Shown here in pieces: positions 33,185 through 41,131 of a DNA stretch of 57,561 nucleotides. The translations under genes were made by a program, and so were the position numbers. The number at the start of each line of letters is the position of its first letter. The stretch's first letter is position 1. The stretch spans positions 24,001-81,561 of the forward strand of contig DASUWY010000049.1 in NCBI GenBank assembly GCA_036378175.1, in the 5' to 3' direction. The notes under the pieces are model-generated. The model was not told the origin of the DNA, ran no database searches, and saw nothing but the letters and a program-made list of their open reading frames with translations. The DNA is from Thermoleophilaceae bacterium. Lineage in GTDB: Bacteria; Actinomycetota; Thermoleophilia; Solirubrobacterales; Thermoleophilaceae.

Positions 33185-33667
33185 CTAGCGGACCACGATC
33201 GTCTGCTTCGCCTCCACGCCCGTGGGGGTGTGGTTGTTGTTGGCGAGCATGCAGACGAGCGTGTAGCGGCCCGGCGGCAGGTGCGAGTACGTGATCCTCG
33301 GGCTGAGAGCGGGCGAGTAGGCGCCCGCCACGCCGAGCTTCTTCCCGAGCACGCCGTTGGCACCCGAGTAGCGCGGGTAGTCGAACCTGCCGCCCGCGAG
33401 CATGAAGTGGAGGTGGCCCTTTCCGGGCACCGGCGCCATGCCCACCATGTTCGGAGCCATCTGGAAATGGCCGAGCACCACCAAGACCTTGATCGGCGAG
33501 CCCGCGTGGACGACCTTCGGCCCCGTGAACCTCACGGTTGGGGTGGGGACGGCACCGCGACTCGCAGCCGCGTGGCGCGCCGGCGCGGTGCGCGCACCCT
33601 CCGACCCTCCGCAGCCGGCCAGCGCCAGCCACGCGAGAGCCGCGAGCATCACCGCCGCGCGCCTCAC
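33185..33667 (-). CDS. Small lipoprotein of unknown function
   Basis: A 160-residue protein with a lipobox LAGC (lipidated C19) after a hydrophobic segment. The mature part has VVLGHFQMAPNMVGM, GHLHFML and LPPGRYTLVCMLANNNH, a His-rich beta-sandwich pattern reminiscent of small periplasmic domains (DUF4399-like by pattern only). The GTG start at 33667 overlaps the TGA of the GGDEF-EAL gene as GTGA. This favours it over an upstream codon and suggests translational coupling. It may sense a ligand or metal for that enzyme, but this is inference. Confidence 0.65.
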   Translation of the reverse strand: MRRAAVMLAALAWLALAGCGGSEGARTAPARHAAASRGAVPTPTVRFTGPKVVHAGSPIKVLVVLGHFQMAPNMVGMAPVPGKGHLHFMLAGGRFDYPRYSGANGVLGKKLGVAGAYSPALSPRITYSHLPPGRYTLVCMLANNNHTPTGVEAKQTIVVR

Positions 33668-35625
33668 CGCTCCACCCTCGCTGCGTAGGACCCGAGCCAT
33701 CCCGCCAGGTCGGCGGCCGGCATCGGCCGCCCGAGGAACCAGCCCTGTGCGTAGTCGCAGCCGAGCTCCCCGAGCTCGTCCCAGACGGCCTCTGTCTCCA
33801 CGCCCTCCGCAACCACGTTGAGGCCGAGGTTGCGGCCGAGGTCGATCGTCGAGCGGACGATGAACGCGTCGTTCTCGTCGTCGTCCATATTTGCGACGAA
33901 GGAGCGGTCGATCTTGATCTCGTCGACGGGCAGCCGCTTGAGGTAGGACAGCGATGAGTAGCCGACGCCGAAGTCGTCGATCGAGAGGCGGATCCCCATT
34001 TCACTCAGCCGCGCGAGCACGGCGAGCGCACGCTCCGGGTCGCCCATGATGGTGCTCTCGGTGATCTCGATCACGAGGCGCTCGGCAGGCACGCCGCGCG
34101 CGAGCAGCAGATGCGAGATCTGATCCGGCAGGTCCGCCTCGAGCAGGTTGCGGGCGGACAGGTTCACGGCCACGCTGAGGTCGAGGCCCACGTCGAGCCA
34201 GGAGCGCAGCTGGCGCAGCGCGGTGTCCAGCACGTAGGCGCTGAGCTGCTTGATCAACCCCGTGTGCTCGGCAAGCGGGATGAACTCGTTCGGCGGGACC
34301 ATCCCGTGCTCGGGCCGCTGCCAGCGCACGAGCGCCTCCACGTGGCTCACCGTCCCGCTCCCGAGGGCCGCCTTCGGCTGATAGTGAAGGATGAGCTCCT
34401 CGCGCTCGATCGCCTGCCGCAGCTCGCCGAGGAGCGAGAGCTGGCTTGGATGGCCGTGGTCGAGCGCCTCCGAATAGAAGGTGTGCCCTGCGTGCGTCTC
34501 CTTCGCCTTGTACATCGCGATGTCCGCGCGCTGGAGGAGCGTGGCCACGTCGCCGGCATGCTCGGGGTGGAGAGCGATGCCGATGCTCGCCTCCACGTCC
34601 ACCGTGGCGCCGCTCACGCTGAAGCGCTCCTCGAGCGCCGAGCGCACGCGCGCCGCCACCTCGGCCGCCGTTTCACGCGAAGCACCGGGCAGCACCACCG
34701 CGAACTCGTCGCCGCCGAGGCGCGACACCACGTCCGACTCCCGCACCGCGCGGCGCACGCGCTCTGCTGCGGCCTGCAGGAGGAGGTCGCCGGCGTGGTG
34801 GCCGAGCGTGTCGTTCACCTCCTTGAAGCGGTCGAGGTCCATCACCATCACGGCGGTCGAGCCCCTGTGCATGCGCAGTAGCTCCTGCGTCTGCTCGTAG
34901 AACCAGGCGCGGTTGGGCAGGCTGGTGAGTGAGTCGTGCCGGGCCTGGTGCTCGTTCGCCTCCGCCTGACGGCGCAGGCGCTGCGACGCCTTCAGCACGA
35001 TCCGGAAGAGAGCCCCATAGAGCAGCAGCAGTCCCACGCCGAGCACCAGGTAGAGCCGCGTGGTGTCCCGCCTGATGGTTGCGGCCACCGGGGCCCAGCG
35101 GGTGTAGATCTCGAACACGCCGTCGGGCGGGGTGCCGGGCCCGCGGAGGCGCAGCGGCGCGTGCGTCTCGACCAGCTTCTCGCGGTAGGGCCGCTCGTTC
35201 ATGTCGTGCACGATCTGGGCCACGGTCGTGCCCTTCATCGCCGCGCGGAAGGCGTCGTGGGCGAGCGTCCGCCCGATCTCCGCGTGGCGGTTCGAATAGA
35301 CGATCATGCCGCGCCGGTTCTTCACCGCGATCGAGACGATCGAGCCGCCCGAGTAGCCGCCGCGCAAGAGGCCGTCGAGCGCCGATACCGCCTCGGGGCT
35401 CAGGCCCTGGCTGAGAGCGGCGGGCGAAAGCTGCGGCTGAATCCCGAAGCGCGCGACGAGCTTCGCGGACTGCGCCGCGTCCTCAATCGCCCGGCCGCGG
35501 ATCTGCGACTCGAGAGTGGCCGCCAGCGCCACCCCGAGCAGGGCGGTGACCAGCAGGCTGAGCAGGGTGAAGCGCGCCAGCAGGCCGAGTTTGGGTACGC
35601 CGATGCGTCTGGATTGCCCAGCCAT
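33664..35625 (-). CDS. Membrane-bound GGDEF-EAL cyclic-di-GMP enzyme
   Basis: A 653-residue protein. Membrane helices at about 16-36 and 206-225 flank an extracytoplasmic sensor region. The diguanylate cyclase domain has an intact GGDEF (304-308). The phosphodiesterase domain has EAL (430-432) and the rest of its catalytic set (VNLSARNL, EITES, IDDFG, IKIDRSF, VAEGVET). Both activities are thus possible, and the sensor would set the balance. The ATG at 35625 gives a normal N-terminus. A longer in-frame reading would run through the divergent NAT-repeat gene. The lipoprotein gene is coupled downstream. Confidence 0.92.
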   Translation of the reverse strand: MAGQSRRIGVPKLGLLARFTLLSLLVTALLGVALAATLESQIRGRAIEDAAQSAKLVARFGIQPQLSPAALSQGLSPEAVSALDGLLRGGYSGGSIVSIAVKNRRGMIVYSNRHAEIGRTLAHDAFRAAMKGTTVAQIVHDMNERPYREKLVETHAPLRLRGPGTPPDGVFEIYTRWAPVAATIRRDTTRLYLVLGVGLLLLYGALFRIVLKASQRLRRQAEANEHQARHDSLTSLPNRAWFYEQTQELLRMHRGSTAVMVMDLDRFKEVNDTLGHHAGDLLLQAAAERVRRAVRESDVVSRLGGDEFAVVLPGASRETAAEVAARVRSALEERFSVSGATVDVEASIGIALHPEHAGDVATLLQRADIAMYKAKETHAGHTFYSEALDHGHPSQLSLLGELRQAIEREELILHYQPKAALGSGTVSHVEALVRWQRPEHGMVPPNEFIPLAEHTGLIKQLSAYVLDTALRQLRSWLDVGLDLSVAVNLSARNLLEADLPDQISHLLLARGVPAERLVIEITESTIMGDPERALAVLARLSEMGIRLSIDDFGVGYSSLSYLKRLPVDEIKIDRSFVANMDDDENDAFIVRSTIDLGRNLGLNVVAEGVETEAVWDELGELGCDYAQGWFLGRPMPAADLAGWLGSYAARVER

Positions 35626-35742
35626 CGTCCCGATAATCGGCCCGAAAAAGCGTGCATTGAGGCGAATAGCGCAATCCGTCCCCGCGTGATAGTTAGCTTT
35701 CTGACACTGGCCCCCTGATCTCCAAAGGAGGAGGTCCCTTTT

Positions 35743-36474
35743 ATGAGCTCCCTTCGCTTTCGCCGGCCCTCGCCGGCATTCGTGCTTTCGCTCATCGCGC
35801 TGTTCGTCGCGCTGGGCGGAACCGGTTACGCGGCGCTGAACCTGCCGAAGAACAGCGTCGGCAACAAGCAGCTGAAGAAGAACGCTGTGACCAGCTCGAA
35901 GGTCAAGAACAACTCGCTCACGGGCGCGGACATCAAGAACGGGTCGCTGAGCGGGAAAGACCTCAAGCTCGGCTCGCTCGGCACGGTCCCGAACGCCACC
36001 AACGCCACGAACGCCACGAACGCCACGAACGCCGTCAACGCGCAGCACGCATCGTCGGCCGACACCGCGTCCACGGCTGGTGAGCTCGCGTATGCGACGC
36101 ATTTCGACATGACGATCGGGCCGAACGCGCCCGCTGGGAAGGACATCGCAACGATCGGCCCGTTCACCCTGAACGTGCTCTGCGACATCAACAACGGCGG
36201 CACCGACGCTGCCACGCTTCAAGTGCGGAGCACGGAGGATCATTTCGCGCTCGACGGCGGGCCTGAGACCGAGGACGAGCCTGCAAACACCAACGTCGTG
36301 TTGCGGTCGTCCACGGCGACCACTCCCAACACGAACATCGAGTACAGCAGCATCACAAGCGGCGTGCTCGCGCCCAGTGGCGCTCAGTTCTGGGGCCTCT
36401 TCCCAGTGCACGTGAACCCACCCGGTTCGCCCGGCAAGTGCCGCTTCCAGGGTCTGTACTGGAGCACGCTCTAG
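35743..36474 (+). CDS. NAT-repeat surface protein 2
   Basis: A 243-residue paralogue of the protein at 32462-33130. It shares the hydrophobic N-terminus ending in GGTGYAAL, the NSVGNKQLKKNAV strand repeats and five Asn-Ala-Thr/Val triplets. The C-terminal 140 residues are different and carry two Cys. The start follows an AGGAGGAGG site. The gene is divergent from the GGDEF-EAL gene and ends in a strong terminator. The N-terminal DNA is also highly similar to that of copy 1, which points to recent duplication or gene conversion. Confidence 0.75.
   Translation: MSSLRFRRPSPAFVLSLIALFVALGGTGYAALNLPKNSVGNKQLKKNAVTSSKVKNNSLTGADIKNGSLSGKDLKLGSLGTVPNATNATNATNATNAVNAQHASSADTASTAGELAYATHFDMTIGPNAPAGKDIATIGPFTLNVLCDINNGGTDAATLQVRSTEDHFALDGGPETEDEPANTNVVLRSSTATTPNTNIEYSSITSGVLAPSGAQFWGLFPVHVNPPGSPGKCRFQGLYWSTL
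35992..36042 (+). repeat. Asn-Ala-Thr coding repeat, 51 bp
   Basis: 9-bp units AAC GCC AC(C/G) encode four Asn-Ala-Thr triplets and one Asn-Ala-Val, followed by Asn-Ala. Confidence 0.7.
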
Positions 36475-36484
36475 ATCAGGTTCG

Positions 36485-36517
36485 GCATGGCGGGGGCCCC
36501 CTGCGCCCCCGCCATGC
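36485..36517 (+). terminator. Strong hairpin after NAT-repeat gene 2
   Basis: GCATGGCGGGGG 36485-36496 pairs perfectly over 12 bp with 36506-36517 around a 9-base loop, 10 bp after the stop codon. No T-run follows. Confidence 0.75.
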
Positions 36518-36527
36518 GCTCGTCGCA

Positions 36528-36533
36528 TAACCT
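36528..36533 (+). promoter_or_regulatory. Putative -10 box for the biotin carboxylase gene
   Basis: TAACCT lies 9 nt before the ATG at 36543, with no ribosome-binding site between. Confidence 0.4.
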
Positions 36534-36542
36534 TCCGCGCCG

Positions 36543-38312
36543 ATGTTCAGCAAGGTGCTGGTTGCAAACCGCGGCGAGATCGCCATTCGCGTGATGCGGA
36601 CGCTCGAGGAGCTCGGCATCGGAAGCGTGGCCGTGTACTCCGAGCCGGACCGTGACGCGCCCCATGCCCGGCGCGCCGATGAGGCCTTCCTTCTCGGCCC
36701 CGGGCCCGCCAACGAGAGCTATCTCGTGGTGGAGAAGATCATCGAGGTCGCCCAGAAGTCCGGCGCCGAGGCGATCCACCCCGGCTACGGCTTCCTCGCC
36801 GAGAATGCGCGCTTCGCGCGCGCGTGCGAGGAGGCGGGGATCGTGTTCATCGGGCCGCCACCCGATGCGATCGACGCCATGGGCTCGAAGACCAAGGCGC
36901 GCGAGCTGATGCGGCACGCCGGCGTGCCGATCGTCCCGGGCACCACCGATCCGGTGGAGACGGCGGCGGAGGCCGCCAAGATCATCGACGAGACGGTGGG
37001 CTACCCCGTGGCGATCAAGGCCGCGGGCGGCGGAGGCGGGAAGGGCTTCCGCGTGGCGGAATCCGAGTCGGAGCTCGAGAAGGCGTTCGAGGGCGCCTCG
37101 CGCGAGGGCGAGAAGTTCTTCTCCGATCCCACCGTGTACATCGAGCGCTACCTGCCGGACCCTCGGCACGTGGAGGTGCAGGTGCTGGCGGACGCGCATG
37201 GCAACGTGGTGCATCTCTTCGAGCGCGACTGCTCGGTGCAGCGCCGCCACCAGAAGGTGATCGAGGAGAGCCCCGCGCCGGCGGTCACGCCCGAGCTGCG
37301 TGAGCGCATCGGCAAGATCGGCACCGAGGCCGCGCGCGCCGTGGGCTACCGCTCCGCCGGGACGATCGAGGGCCTCCTCCAGGGCGACGAGTACTTCTTC
37401 CTCGAGATGAACACGCGCGTGCAGGTGGAGCACTGCGTGACCGAGATGGTCACCGGCATCGACATCGTGCGCGAACAGGTGAAGATCGCCGCCGGCGAGG
37501 AGCTCGCCTTCAAGCAGGAGGACATCGAGATCCGCGGCCACGCGATCGAGTGCCGGATCAATGCCGAGGATGCGTCGAAGAACTTCGCCCCAGCGCCCGG
37601 AAAGATCGGCTCCTACATCGAGCCGTCGGGACCCGGCGTGCGCGTGGACTCGGGCGCCGAGGAGGGCTACGAGGTGCTCCCGCTGTATGACCCGATGATC
37701 GCCAAGCTGATCGTCTGGGACGTGGACCGCGAGGCCTCCACGCGGCGGATGATCCGCGCCCTTCACGAGTACAAGGTGGAAGGGCTGAAAACGCTCATCC
37801 CGTTCCACATCGCGCTGCTCGACACCGAGCAGTGGCGAGGCGGCGAGACCTGCCGCGACCTCATGGAGAGCAAGGAGTGGCTGAAGCAGCTCCCGTACGA
37901 CACTCCTGCACCCGCCGCCCAGGAGGATGAGGACGCGAAGGTGGAGCGCGAGTACGCGGTGGAGGTGTCCGGCAAGCGCTTCGACGTGAAGGTGATCGGC
38001 GCCGCGCTGGGCGGCGTGGCAAACGGTTCGGCTCCGGCAGCCGCGGGAGCGAAGGCGCCCAAGCGTCGCGAGCGCTCGAAGTCCGGCGGCGGCGGAGCGC
38101 CCGGCGAGCTGATCTCCCCGATTCAGGGAACGGTGCTCAAGGTGGAGGTGGAGAAGGGCGCTGAGGTGGAAGAGGGCGCTCTCATCGCCGTGATCGAGGC
38201 TATGAAGATGGAGAACGAGATCACGGCGCCGGCCGCCGGCACGGTTGAAGAGCTGAACATCTCGGTTGGCGGATCAGTGTCGACCGGCGACACGATCGCC
38301 GTCATCAAGTAG
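36543..38312 (+). CDS. Acyl-CoA carboxylase alpha subunit (biotin carboxylase plus biotin carrier)
   Basis: A 589-residue protein. Residues 1-450 form biotin carboxylase: an N-terminal VLVANRGEIAIRV, the ATP-grasp Gly-rich loop AAGGGGGKGF, and EMNTRVQVEH. After a Lys/Gly-rich linker comes the biotin carrier domain with the biotinylated lysine K555 in EAMKMEN. This alpha architecture is typical of actinobacterial acetyl/propionyl-CoA carboxylases, which pair with separate beta subunits such as the one at 17996-19567. The 3' end overlaps the convergent ArsR-type gene by 39 bp. Acetyl- versus propionyl-CoA use is set by the beta subunit. Confidence 0.92.
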   Translation: MFSKVLVANRGEIAIRVMRTLEELGIGSVAVYSEPDRDAPHARRADEAFLLGPGPANESYLVVEKIIEVAQKSGAEAIHPGYGFLAENARFARACEEAGIVFIGPPPDAIDAMGSKTKARELMRHAGVPIVPGTTDPVETAAEAAKIIDETVGYPVAIKAAGGGGGKGFRVAESESELEKAFEGASREGEKFFSDPTVYIERYLPDPRHVEVQVLADAHGNVVHLFERDCSVQRRHQKVIEESPAPAVTPELRERIGKIGTEAARAVGYRSAGTIEGLLQGDEYFFLEMNTRVQVEHCVTEMVTGIDIVREQVKIAAGEELAFKQEDIEIRGHAIECRINAEDASKNFAPAPGKIGSYIEPSGPGVRVDSGAEEGYEVLPLYDPMIAKLIVWDVDREASTRRMIRALHEYKVEGLKTLIPFHIALLDTEQWRGGETCRDLMESKEWLKQLPYDTPAPAAQEDEDAKVEREYAVEVSGKRFDVKVIGAALGGVANGSAPAAAGAKAPKRRERSKSGGGGAPGELISPIQGTVLKVEVEKGAEVEEGALIAVIEAMKMENEITAPAAGTVEELNISVGGSVSTGDTIAVIK

Positions 38313-39047
38313 CGCCACCCCGAAGGTCTCCCGCAACCCGTCGATCCCCTCGTCCGTGAGATGAACCGCGCGCGTGTTGTCGGCACGCCTCACCCATCCG
38401 AGCTCGAAGGTGCGATCGGCGATGGCCGCTCCGAGCGCGCCCGCCAGGTGGTGGTGCTGCTCGCTCCAGTCGATGCAGTAGCGCACCAGCCGGCGGCGTG
38501 CCGGTAGCTCGTCGAGATGCACGCCGAAATCGGCGAGCGCGCCGATGCCTCGCTTCGTGAGGCGGTAGTCCACGTCCCAGCCGGGCGCCGACAGCCGGTC
38601 CTGCTTCGCGCGCGCGGGGTCGAACGTGCCGTCGCCGCCCTCGAGCAGCCCGCGCTCGAGCATCGAGGCCATGAGCTCGGTGCCGAGCCTGCCGGCCAGG
38701 TGGTCGTAACACGTGCGCGCGAAGCGCACCGCCTGCGCTCGCGTGCCCTCCTTCAGGGACTTCACGGGCGCCGGCGGCGCCACGCGCGCGAGCGCCTCGA
38801 GCAGCTGCCCCACGTGCGGCCCGGCGAGCCGGTAGTAGCGGTGGCGGCCGTGCTTCTCGAGGGAGAGGAAGCCGCCGTCCACGAGCTTCTTGAGATGCGA
38901 GCTGGCCGTGGACGCCGCCACGCCCGCCTCATCCGCGAGCACGCTCGCGGCGAGCGCGCGGTTGTCGCCGAGCGCGAGCAGGATCTTCGCGCGCGCGGGA
39001 TCCGCCATGAGCGACGCGACCTTCGCGATGTCGGTGTCGCCTTGCAC
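38274..39047 (-). CDS. ArsR-family winged-helix regulator with extended C-terminal domain
   Basis: A 257-residue DNA-binding protein. The N-terminal 90 residues are an ArsR-type winged helix (LMADPARAKILLAL, VAASTASSHLKKLVDGG, then a beta wing). The C-terminal 160 residues are less typical and could bind a ligand or dimerise. The GTG at 39047 is chosen because a TATCCT box lies 7 nt upstream and because longer readings cross the divergent MFS gene. It probably controls that transporter. Its overlap with the carboxylase gene at the 3' end is unusual but small. No metal-binding Cys motif is obvious. Confidence 0.82.
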   Translation of the reverse strand: MQGDTDIAKVASLMADPARAKILLALGDNRALAASVLADEAGVAASTASSHLKKLVDGGFLSLEKHGRHRYYRLAGPHVGQLLEALARVAPPAPVKSLKEGTRAQAVRFARTCYDHLAGRLGTELMASMLERGLLEGGDGTFDPARAKQDRLSAPGWDVDYRLTKRGIGALADFGVHLDELPARRRLVRYCIDWSEQHHHLAGALGAAIADRTFELGWVRRADNTRAVHLTDEGIDGLRETFGVALLDDGDRVAGRH

Positions 39048-39054
39048 CCGGGTA

Positions 39055-39060
39055 AGGATA
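39055..39060 (-). promoter_or_regulatory. Putative -10 box for the ArsR-type gene
   Basis: TATCCT on the minus strand lies 7 nt before the GTG at 39047. Confidence 0.35.
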
Positions 39061-39071
39061 TTTCCGTGACA

Positions 39072-39089
39072 TTTCGTCTCGAAACGAAA
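39072..39089. promoter_or_regulatory. Inverted repeat between the ArsR-type regulator and MFS genes
   Basis: TTTCGT 39072-39077 and ACGAAA 39084-39089 are perfect arms around 6 bp, a spacing that suits a winged-helix dimer. A GTG at 39066 in frame with the transporter would place this site inside coding sequence, so the call is tentative. Confidence 0.45.
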
Positions 39090-39104
39090 CGTCCCGGCCC
39101 GAGA

Positions 39105-40451
39105 ATGCGTCACATGCCGCTGATCGCAATCTGCCTCGGCTACTTCATGGTGATCCTCGACGCCACCGTCGTGAACGTCGCGCTGCCGGCGCTCGGGCAC
39201 GACCTGGGCGGCGGCGTGAGCGGCCTCCAGTGGGTCGTGGACGCCTACACGCTGGTGTTCGCGGGCCTGCTCCTGTCCGCCGGCTCGCTGGGCGATCGCC
39301 TCGGCGGGCGCCACGTGTTCCAGGCCGGGCTTCTCCTCTTCACCATCGCCTCCGCCGCGTGCGCCGCGGCACCGTCGGTGGGACTGCTCGTGGGCGCGCG
39401 CGTCGTGCAGGGGCTCGGCGCCGCCCTGCTCGTGCCCAGCTCGCTGGCGCTGCTCCGCGCCGTCTACCACGACCCGCGCGAGCGGGCGCGAGCCGTGGGC
39501 ACCTGGGGCGCGGTGGCGGGCATCGCGGCCGCATCCGGGCCGGTGATCGGCGGCGTGCTCGTGGCGGCCCTGAGCTGGCGGGCGGTGTTCCTGCTCAACC
39601 TGCCTGTGGGCGCCCTCGGGCTGGCGCTGTCACGTCATCACCTTCCGCCGGCGGGGGAGCGCACGGGCGCAGGGTTCGACCCCGCGGGCCAGCTGCTGGC
39701 CATCGCGGGCCTCAGCCTGTTCACGCTGGGCGTGATCGAGCGGGCGCCCGCGCCCCTGGTCGCCTCGCTTGCGCTGGGAGTGGCATTCGTGCTGCAGGAA
39801 CGGCACACGCGGCATCCGATGCTGCCACTCAGCCTGTTCCGCAACGAGACCTTCTCCGGCGCGAGCTTCGTGGGGCTCGCCATCAACCTGGGGTTCTACG
39901 GCCAGCTGTTCGTCATGAGCCTCTACTTCCAGCACGTGCGCGGCTGGTCGGCGCTCGACACCGGGCTGGCGCTGCTGCCCGAGGGGCTGTTCGTTGCGCT
40001 GTCCTCCGCCCTGTCCGGCCGGGTAATGGCGCGCGTGGGCCACCGAATCCCGATGATCACCGGCCTCGTGCTCGGCGGCGCCGGCCTCACCGGGCTGGTG
40101 ATCGCCGGCGCCGGAACGAACTATGTGTTGCTGGTGCCGCCGCTCGTGGCCGCCGGCTTCGGCATGGCGTTCACGATGCCGGCCGCCACAGCCGCCACCA
40201 TCGCCGCCGCGCCTGCGGAACGCGCAGGCATCGCATCCGGGGTGCTCAACGCCGGCCGCCAGGCGGGTGGGGCCATCGGCGTGGCGCTGCTCGGCACGCT
40301 CGTGGGCAGCGGGGCGTTCATCCCGGGCCTGCGGACGGCAATGCTCGTAGCGGGCGGGGCCTTCCTCGTCGCCGCCGCCGTCGCGGCGCTCACGGTCGAG
40401 CGGCGGGTAGGGTCTCGCGCCGGTTGCTCACCGGCACGTTCATCAACGTAG
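39105..40451 (+). CDS. MFS drug-efflux-type transporter (DHA2-like)
   Basis: A 448-residue membrane protein with 12-14 helices. The motifs FMVILDATVVNVALPAL, WVVDAYTL and GDRLGGR (motif A) and a Gly-rich motif C near SGPVIGGVL are typical of the proton-coupled drug/H+ antiporter family. Start candidates are the ATGs at 39105 and 39114, or a GTG at 39066. The gene is divergent from an ArsR-type regulator that likely represses it. The 3' end overlaps the DUF554 gene by 28 bp. The substrate is unknown. Confidence 0.88.
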   Translation: MRHMPLIAICLGYFMVILDATVVNVALPALGHDLGGGVSGLQWVVDAYTLVFAGLLLSAGSLGDRLGGRHVFQAGLLLFTIASAACAAAPSVGLLVGARVVQGLGAALLVPSSLALLRAVYHDPRERARAVGTWGAVAGIAAASGPVIGGVLVAALSWRAVFLLNLPVGALGLALSRHHLPPAGERTGAGFDPAGQLLAIAGLSLFTLGVIERAPAPLVASLALGVAFVLQERHTRHPMLPLSLFRNETFSGASFVGLAINLGFYGQLFVMSLYFQHVRGWSALDTGLALLPEGLFVALSSALSGRVMARVGHRIPMITGLVLGGAGLTGLVIAGAGTNYVLLVPPLVAAGFGMAFTMPAATAATIAAAPAERAGIASGVLNAGRQAGGAIGVALLGTLVGSGAFIPGLRTAMLVAGGAFLVAAAVAALTVERRVGSRAGCSPARSST

Positions 40452-41128
40452 GCACCGTTCTACTGGGCACGCTCATCGGCACGCTCGTGGGGAGCCGCCT
40501 TCCCGGCTCGCTCCAGGAGCGCGTGATGGCGGGGCTCGGCCTGGTCACGCTCGTCATAGGCGTGGACCTCGCGCTCGCGTGGCGGGACACGAACTCGCTG
40601 TATGTGCTCGGCGGAGTGCTGCTCGGCGGGCTGGTGGGCGAGGCGATCGGGATCGAGCGGGCCCTCCAGTCGTTCGGTGACCGCATCCAGCGAGCGGTGT
40701 CGCGTGGCCGGCACTCCACGGTGAGCGAAGCGTTCGTCACCGCCAGCCTTCTCTTCTGCGTGGGGCCGCTCACCGTGGTCGGCTCGATCCAGAACGGGCT
40801 GACCGGCGACTACCAGGCGCTCGCCACGAAGGCGATGCTGGACGGCTTCGCCTCGATCGCCCTTGCCTCCACGCTCGGCTGGGGCGTGGCGCTGGCCGCG
40901 GGCACCGTGCTGGTGATCCAGGGAACGCTGTCGCTCGGGGCCGGCCTGTTCAAGGACGTCCTGCCCGAGGGAGGCGAGGCACTGGCCGCGCTCACGAGCG
41001 CCGGCGGCGTGCTCATCATCGGCATCTCGCTGAAGCTCCTCGCCCTGAAGGACGTGAAGGTGGGGAACTTCCTGCCGGCCCTGGTGATCGCGCCCGGGCT
41101 GGTGGGGCTCGTGATGCTGTTCCGCTAG
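40424..41128 (+). CDS. DUF554 (YdfK/YqgA-like) membrane protein
   Basis: A 234-residue membrane protein with about six helices, starting at TTG 40424 with LTGTFINVGTVLLGTLIG, the usual DUF554 N-terminus. The conserved SLLFCVGPLTVVGSIQNGLTGD block and DGFASIALAST are present. The function of the family is unknown. The start lies inside the end of the MFS gene, so the two are translated from one message. Its stop is only a few bases from the stop of the convergent thrombospondin-3-like gene. Confidence 0.85.
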   Translation: MLTGTFINVGTVLLGTLIGTLVGSRLPGSLQERVMAGLGLVTLVIGVDLALAWRDTNSLYVLGGVLLGGLVGEAIGIERALQSFGDRIQRAVSRGRHSTVSEAFVTASLLFCVGPLTVVGSIQNGLTGDYQALATKAMLDGFASIALASTLGWGVALAAGTVLVIQGTLSLGAGLFKDVLPEGGEALAALTSAGGVLIIGISLKLLALKDVKVGNFLPALVIAPGLVGLVMLFR

Positions 41129-41131
41129 CGG

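Noticed and set aside
32720-36042. Asn-Ala-Thr repeats considered as a CRISPR-like or minisatellite array
   Set aside because: The units are 9 bp, in frame and without spacers, so they are protein repeats.
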